Source of the DNA: Flavipsychrobacter stenotrophus
GTDB lineage: Bacteria > Bacteroidota > Bacteroidia > Chitinophagales > Chitinophagaceae
NCBI GenBank assembly: GCA_947379685.1
Contig: CANCOG010000038.1
Span: 1 to 16,979, forward strand
Reading direction: 5' to 3'
Length of the DNA: 16,979 nt
Part shown: piece by piece, positions 13,486 to 16,979 of the stretch
How the letters are laid out: every line of letters begins with the position of its first letter
Position numbering within the stretch: position 1 is the first letter of the stretch
Position numbers and translations under genes: made by a program
The notes under the pieces: generated by a model
Told to the model about the DNA's origin: nothing
Databases searched by the model: none
What the model saw: only the letters and a program-made list of their open reading frames with translations

Positions 13486-15921
13486 ATGTTGCGAATAGTA
13501 TGTACATTTTTTTTGCTCATTGCCGGATTTGAAGCTTTTGCACAAACAGGCACAATTACCGGAACCGTAAAAGATAAATTAAATGACACCTTGATCTCGG
13601 GTGCTGTTATAACGCTTGATGGTACTGGTTTTTCGAGTCAGAGTGACAGTAATGGCAGATTTTCGCTGAAGGCGATTCCTGCGGGATCGTACAACCTGGT
13701 AGGGCAGGCCATGGGGTATGAAAAGAAATACCTGTACAATGTTGTGGTATCCTCGGGTAACGAGCAGATAGTGACTGTAGACCTGCAGGACAACAGCCGG
13801 AAGACACTCGGAGAAGTGGTGATTCGCCGCAACCCTTTTACACGTAACGCGGAGGCGCCACTATCAGTACAGAGTCTTTCGGCCCAGGAGATCAAGAGCA
13901 ACCCCGGAGGCAACTTTGATATTTCCAGGGTGATTCAGGCCTTCCCAGGTGTTGGTGGTACTTCGGGTTCGGTGGGAGGGTACCGCAACGACCTGATCAT
14001 CAGGGGAGGAGCGCCCAATGAGAATGTGTACTACCTCGATGGGATAGAGGTTCCGGTGATCAATCATTTTGCAACCCAGGGGTCAGCCGGCGGGCCAACG
14101 GGTATCATCAATATTTCCTTTATTCAGGATGTAAACCTGTACACCAGTGCGTTTCCGGCAAAATATGATAACCCGCTCTCCGGTGTATTGCAACTTAAGC
14201 AAAGAGAGGCCAACCCCGATAAAATCCAGAACAATTTCAGGCTGAGTGCTACTGAGTTCGCATGGTCGGCCGATGGCCCTATTAATGATAAATTATCTTT
14301 CCAGGTATCGGCCAGAAAATCATACCTGCAGTTTTTGTTCCAGGCGCTGCAGATACCCATCCAGCCCGATTACTACGATTTTCAGTATAAGCTGAATTAC
14401 AAGATCAATAAGAAGCTTACATTTTTTACATTGGGAATAGGTGCCATTGATAAGTTCAGTTTCCTTACACCCGATAACCTTACGCCGGAAAATGTGTACA
14501 TCCTGCATTCTAATCCATTAATAAAGCAATGGAGTTACACGAATGGTTATGGACTGAAGAAGCTAATTGATAAGGGTTTCTGGAACCTGACCTTTAGCCG
14601 CAATATGCTCAATAACCAACTGGACAAATACCTCGATAACCAAAACCCAACGGAAGCCAATCGTACCCTGAAATTGCACTCGGTAGAAGCAGAGACAAAA
14701 CTGCGCTTCGAAGTGAATAAATTCGCAGGCAAGTGGAGCTACAGTTATGGTGCTATGGCCCAGAACGACAAATACACGAATGATCTTTTCCTGCGTTACC
14801 GCAATGCAGTAACTGATACCAATGGCAACCTGATTAGCCCAGCCGTTAATATTAAGAGCAATACCAGTCTGGACTTTGTGAAATACGGTTTATTTGGCCA
14901 GGTAGCTGGCAAGTTTGCAGACCAAAAACTGAGCCTGTCGCTGGGGGTAAGGGCCGACGGGAATACCTTTATGAATGATGGCAACAACCTTTTTAAGCAA
15001 TTGTCACCTCGTTTTGCCCTGTCATGGTCGTTGGCTAAAAATGTTAAGTTCAATGCGTCGGTGGGCCGATATTTCAAAATACCTACCTACACCATACTTG
15101 GTTATACCGATTCAGCCGGCAATTATATCAATAAAAAGAACACTTACATACAGTCAGACCATTATGTAGCTGGCTTTGAATACCAGCCGGAGTGGCAGGG
15201 TGCGCGGTTTACGCTGGAAGGGTTTTATAAGCAGTATAGCGGTTACCCGGTATCGCTGCTCGATGGTATTTCACTGGCCAACAAGGGCGGCGATTTTAAT
15301 GTGCTGGGCAATGAGCCTGTTTCCAGCAATGGGAAAGGCCGCAGTTATGGGCTCGAGTTTCAGTTTCAGCAAAAGCTGACAAAGAATTTTTTCGTGATTC
15401 TTTCTTATACACTTTATAAGAGCGAATTTACGAATGCAGGCGGCAGTTATGTACCCGCCTCGTGGGATGACGGCAACATGCTTTCCTTCATAGGAGGCTA
15501 TAAGTTCAAACACAACATAGAACTAGGCGTGAAATTCCGATACCAGGGTGGGGCACCGTATACGCCCCTGGATATGGCTGCTTCACAAAGCAATTACAAC
15601 CTTTCCGGTACTGGTATTATTGACTACAGCAGGTTCAATACACTCAGGTTAAATGCCTTTAACTCAATGGACATCAGGCTCGATAAGAAGTGGAATTTCA
15701 AACGCTGGAGTTTCGACTTGTACATGGACGTGACCAATGCCTATGCCAGCAAGCAGCCTTCGGTGCCGACGTTTACATTTAAACGCACCGCAGATAATAA
15801 AGATTTTCTCACTACCGATGGTAAGCCACTTAAAGCAAATGGCAGTAATGGCATACCGCTGGTGCTTGACAACAGCAGCGGTGTAGTGATTCCGACGCTT
15901 GGATTTATCGTTGAGTTTTAG
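13486..15921 (+). CDS. TonB-dependent outer-membrane receptor with N-terminal carboxypeptidase-regulatory-like domain
   Basis: The 811-residue product begins with a signal peptide (residues 1-19, ending EAFAQ). A carboxypeptidase-regulatory-like beta-sandwich follows (about 21-105, GTITGTVKD..LISGAVITL, AIPAGSYNLVGQAMGYE). The plug domain spans about 110-225, including LSAQEIKSNPGG, LIIRGGAPNENVYYLDG and the VNLYTSAFPAKYDNPLSGV end. The rest is a beta-barrel of some 590 residues that closes on VIPTLGFIVEF, with the terminal aromatic residue required for outer-membrane insertion. It imports a ligand using energy from TonB-ExbBD. No SusD-like gene follows, so this is not a SusC/SusD polysaccharide pair, and the ligand (siderophore, cofactor or other) is unknown. 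The ATG at 13486 gives a clean signal peptide; the in-frame TTG at 13450 does not and overlaps the promoter. Confidence 0.95.
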   Translation: MLRIVCTFFLLIAGFEAFAQTGTITGTVKDKLNDTLISGAVITLDGTGFSSQSDSNGRFSLKAIPAGSYNLVGQAMGYEKKYLYNVVVSSGNEQIVTVDLQDNSRKTLGEVVIRRNPFTRNAEAPLSVQSLSAQEIKSNPGGNFDISRVIQAFPGVGGTSGSVGGYRNDLIIRGGAPNENVYYLDGIEVPVINHFATQGSAGGPTGIINISFIQDVNLYTSAFPAKYDNPLSGVLQLKQREANPDKIQNNFRLSATEFAWSADGPINDKLSFQVSARKSYLQFLFQALQIPIQPDYYDFQYKLNYKINKKLTFFTLGIGAIDKFSFLTPDNLTPENVYILHSNPLIKQWSYTNGYGLKKLIDKGFWNLTFSRNMLNNQLDKYLDNQNPTEANRTLKLHSVEAETKLRFEVNKFAGKWSYSYGAMAQNDKYTNDLFLRYRNAVTDTNGNLISPAVNIKSNTSLDFVKYGLFGQVAGKFADQKLSLSLGVRADGNTFMNDGNNLFKQLSPRFALSWSLAKNVKFNASVGRYFKIPTYTILGYTDSAGNYINKKNTYIQSDHYVAGFEYQPEWQGARFTLEGFYKQYSGYPVSLLDGISLANKGGDFNVLGNEPVSSNGKGRSYGLEFQFQQKLTKNFFVILSYTLYKSEFTNAGGSYVPASWDDGNMLSFIGGYKFKHNIELGVKFRYQGGAPYTPLDMAASQSNYNLSGTGIIDYSRFNTLRLNAFNSMDIRLDKKWNFKRWSFDLYMDVTNAYASKQPSVPTFTFKRTADNKDFLTTDGKPLKANGSNGIPLVLDNSSGVVIPTLGFIVEF

Positions 15922-15958
15922 TTTGGAACCGAACCGGTATTGTAACGGTAACAAAAGT

Positions 15959-15992
15959 TTGATGTGCCGAAGGAATGATATTTGTATATTTG
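15959..15992 (+). promoter_or_regulatory. Promoter of the haem-binding-domain protein gene
   Basis: TATATTTG at 15985-15992 is a perfect -7 element, four bases before the ATG at 15997. A TTG at 15959-15961 lies 23 bases upstream, at the long end of the usual spacing. A very short or absent 5' leader is implied. Confidence 0.55.
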
Positions 15993-15996
15993 AGGG

Positions 15997-16545
15997 ATGG
16001 ACTCACGGAAATTTAAGGGTATTGCGAAACGGACATTAATAGTGCTACTTATAGCGCTGGTGGTTATACAATTTATACACCCGGCAAAAAATAATGCAGA
16101 AACATTAACTGCCAGCGACATTACAAAGGCTTATCCGGTTCCAGATGAAGTGCAGAAGATAATGCAGAAAGCATGTAACGACTGCCATAGCAACCATACC
16201 ACATATCCTTGGTACAGCAGGATTCAACCGGTTGACTGGTGGCTGAATGATCATATACAGGAAGGAAAGGGAGAGCTTAATTTCTCTGAGTTTGGGAGCC
16301 TAGCATTGCTACGCCAATCGAAAAAGCTGAAGAAGGCAGCAAAAGAAGTGGAAGAAGGAGAAATGCCGCTGAGCAGTTATACGCTCATACACCGCGATGC
16401 CATTTTAACTGAAGCTGAAAAGCAATTGTTTTTGAGTTGGGCCCGCGACCTCTCCCAGCAGATCTACGCTAAGGTTTCTCCTGAAGAAATTGAAGCAGAC
16501 AAAAAACGCATGGAGGAAAGGAAGAAGCAGGCGGAGAAAAAATAG
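15997..16545 (+). CDS. Membrane-anchored haem-binding-domain (CxxCH) protein
   Basis: The 182-residue product has a basic N-terminus and one membrane helix (about residues 12-28). The Haem_bd domain that follows begins YPVPDEVQKIMQKACNDCHSNHTTYPWYS. C60 and C63 with H64 form a CxxCH c-type haem attachment motif, and the PWYSRIQPVDWWLNDHIQEGK block after it is characteristic of the family. The C-terminus is a very charged helix (KKRMEERKKQAEKK). Periplasmic location and covalent haem attachment are inferred from the motif and anchor. Proteins of this family are widespread in Bacteroidota, but their redox partners are not established, and no cytochrome maturation or oxidase genes lie nearby. 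It starts shortly after the TonB receptor gene but has its own promoter and ends at a hairpin terminator. Confidence 0.9.
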   Translation: MDSRKFKGIAKRTLIVLLIALVVIQFIHPAKNNAETLTASDITKAYPVPDEVQKIMQKACNDCHSNHTTYPWYSRIQPVDWWLNDHIQEGKGELNFSEFGSLALLRQSKKLKKAAKEVEEGEMPLSSYTLIHRDAILTEAEKQLFLSWARDLSQQIYAKVSPEEIEADKKRMEERKKQAEKK

Positions 16546-16569
16546 TTTTTGGAGTTGTTTTGTTTTGAA

Positions 16570-16610
16570 AATAGATGAGGCGCACTTTTGAAGTGTGCCT
16601 CATCTATTTT
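16570..16610. terminator. Bidirectional hairpin terminator between convergent genes
   Basis: The arms 16570-16587 and 16591-16608 form an 18-pair stem (one G-T wobble) with a three-base loop. It ends in a short T-run on the plus strand and, read from the minus strand, in TTTTC. It lies between the haem-binding-domain gene and the convergent T9SS gene and can serve both. Confidence 0.85.
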
Positions 16611-16617
16611 ATGTCTG

Positions 16618-16652
16618 TAGGTGTCCCACACCTCAAAGGTGTAGGACACCTA
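16618..16652. repeat. 35-base palindromic repeat with AGGTGTCC arms
   Basis: TAGGTGTCC (16618-16626) pairs with GGACACCTA (16644-16652), and ACACCT (16628-16633) with AGGTGT (16637-16642), around a CAA loop with one C/A mismatch. No T-tract follows on either strand, so it is more likely a dispersed palindromic element or a stabilising hairpin than a terminator. Confidence 0.7.
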
Positions 16653-16670
16653 ATTCGGGGTGACTAAAAA

Positions 16671-16979
16671 CTACCTGATCAAAGTAACATCACCAGTATA
16701 GGTATGGTTGCTGCCATCGGCTTGGCTTGTGATGATGAGGTACTTATATACGCCTATGTCCTGCGGTGTGCCTTCAAATGTGCCGTCCCAGCCCTTGCTG
16801 ATGTCTGAGGTTTGGAAAATGAGCTGGCCCCACTTGTTGTAAATGCTGAAGTCTACGAGCTTGGTGTATTTCAGGTGGGTGATCCTGAATACATCGTTCA
16901 TGCCATCATTATTGGGTGTAAAGCCAGATGGAATAAATATGGGATCGTTGTAACGTATGGCAATAGTGACAGTCGCAGA
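16671..16979 (-). CDS. T9SS type B (gliding-motility-associated) C-terminal sorting domain protein (5' end outside window)
   Basis: The open frame continues to the window edge, so only the last 102 residues are present. They begin SATVTIAIRYNDPIFIPS and include GFTPNNDGMNDVFRI, then FSIYNKWGQLIFQT, GWDGTFEG, DIGVYKYLI and a final TGDVTLIR. These are the hallmark blocks of the type B T9SS sorting domain, also called the gliding motility-associated C-terminal domain. The full protein is therefore expected to be a large secreted or surface-attached protein whose functional part lies upstream of this window. The internal methionine at 16901 is not the true start. The gene is convergent with the haem-binding-domain gene and separated from it by two hairpins. 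Confidence 0.95.
   Translation of the reverse strand, partial: SATVTIAIRYNDPIFIPSGFTPNNDGMNDVFRITHLKYTKLVDFSIYNKWGQLIFQTSDISKGWDGTFEGTPQDIGVYKYLIITSQADGSNHTYTGDVTLIR

Noticed and set aside
13450..15921. SusC-type receptor beginning at the TTG at 13450, with a SusD partner
   Set aside because: The TTG overlaps the -7 element and precedes the true signal peptide at 13486. The next gene is a haem-binding-domain protein, not SusD.
1..16979. CRISPR array, tRNA genes, insertion sequences or prophage genes
   Set aside because: No regularly spaced direct repeats, cloverleaf-like sequences or transposase/integrase-like frames were seen on either strand.

Overview
This window looks like a piece of a Bacteroidota chromosome, most likely a member of the Chitinophagaceae or a close relative. 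The evidence is fragments of type IX secretion (T9SS) cargo at both ends, one ending in a type A and one in a type B sorting domain. Promoters repeatedly fit the Bacteroidota -7 element TAnnTTTG, Shine-Dalgarno sites are scarce, and there is a TonB receptor with an N-terminal carboxypeptidase-regulatory-like domain. The lineage is inferred; no marker gene comparison was possible.

Layout. 1-948: the C-terminal part of an NHL-repeat secreted protein. 1111-1566: a small membrane protein whose end overlaps the convergent tRNA-modification pair trmN6/tsaD (1529-3249, minus strand). 3392-3763: the RNase P RNA, divergent from tsaD, with its own promoter. 3902-5309: three small membrane or exported proteins of unknown role, the first with a PIDGG-type C-terminal anchor and a strong terminator after it. 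5445-7321: a BlaI-type repressor followed by a BlaR1-type membrane metalloprotease whose C-terminal sensor region is replaced by a complete-looking zinc N-acetylmuramoyl-L-alanine amidase. Two ACTA-N6-TAGT dyads sit on the promoter of this pair. 7607-9897: a divergent pair, an OmpA-family peptidoglycan-binding lipoprotein-like or periplasmic protein and an exported YD-like repeat protein. 10020-13185: two soluble orphan sensor histidine kinases (PAS and GAF types) flanking a GNAT acetyltransferase. The GAF kinase has a degenerate ATP-binding domain. 13486-15921: a TonB-dependent receptor. 15997-16545: a membrane-anchored CxxCH haem-binding-domain protein. Two long hairpins follow, and then the C-terminal end of a T9SS type B protein on the minus strand.

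How the genes fit together. tsaD and trmN6 are translationally coupled and both make tRNA position-37 modifications. The BlaI/M56-amidase pair looks like a self-contained cell-wall sensing and responding switch, and is the most unusual item here. The remaining genes are mostly single transcription units, several with the -7 element only 4-7 bases before the start codon, which suggests leaderless or very short-leader mRNAs.
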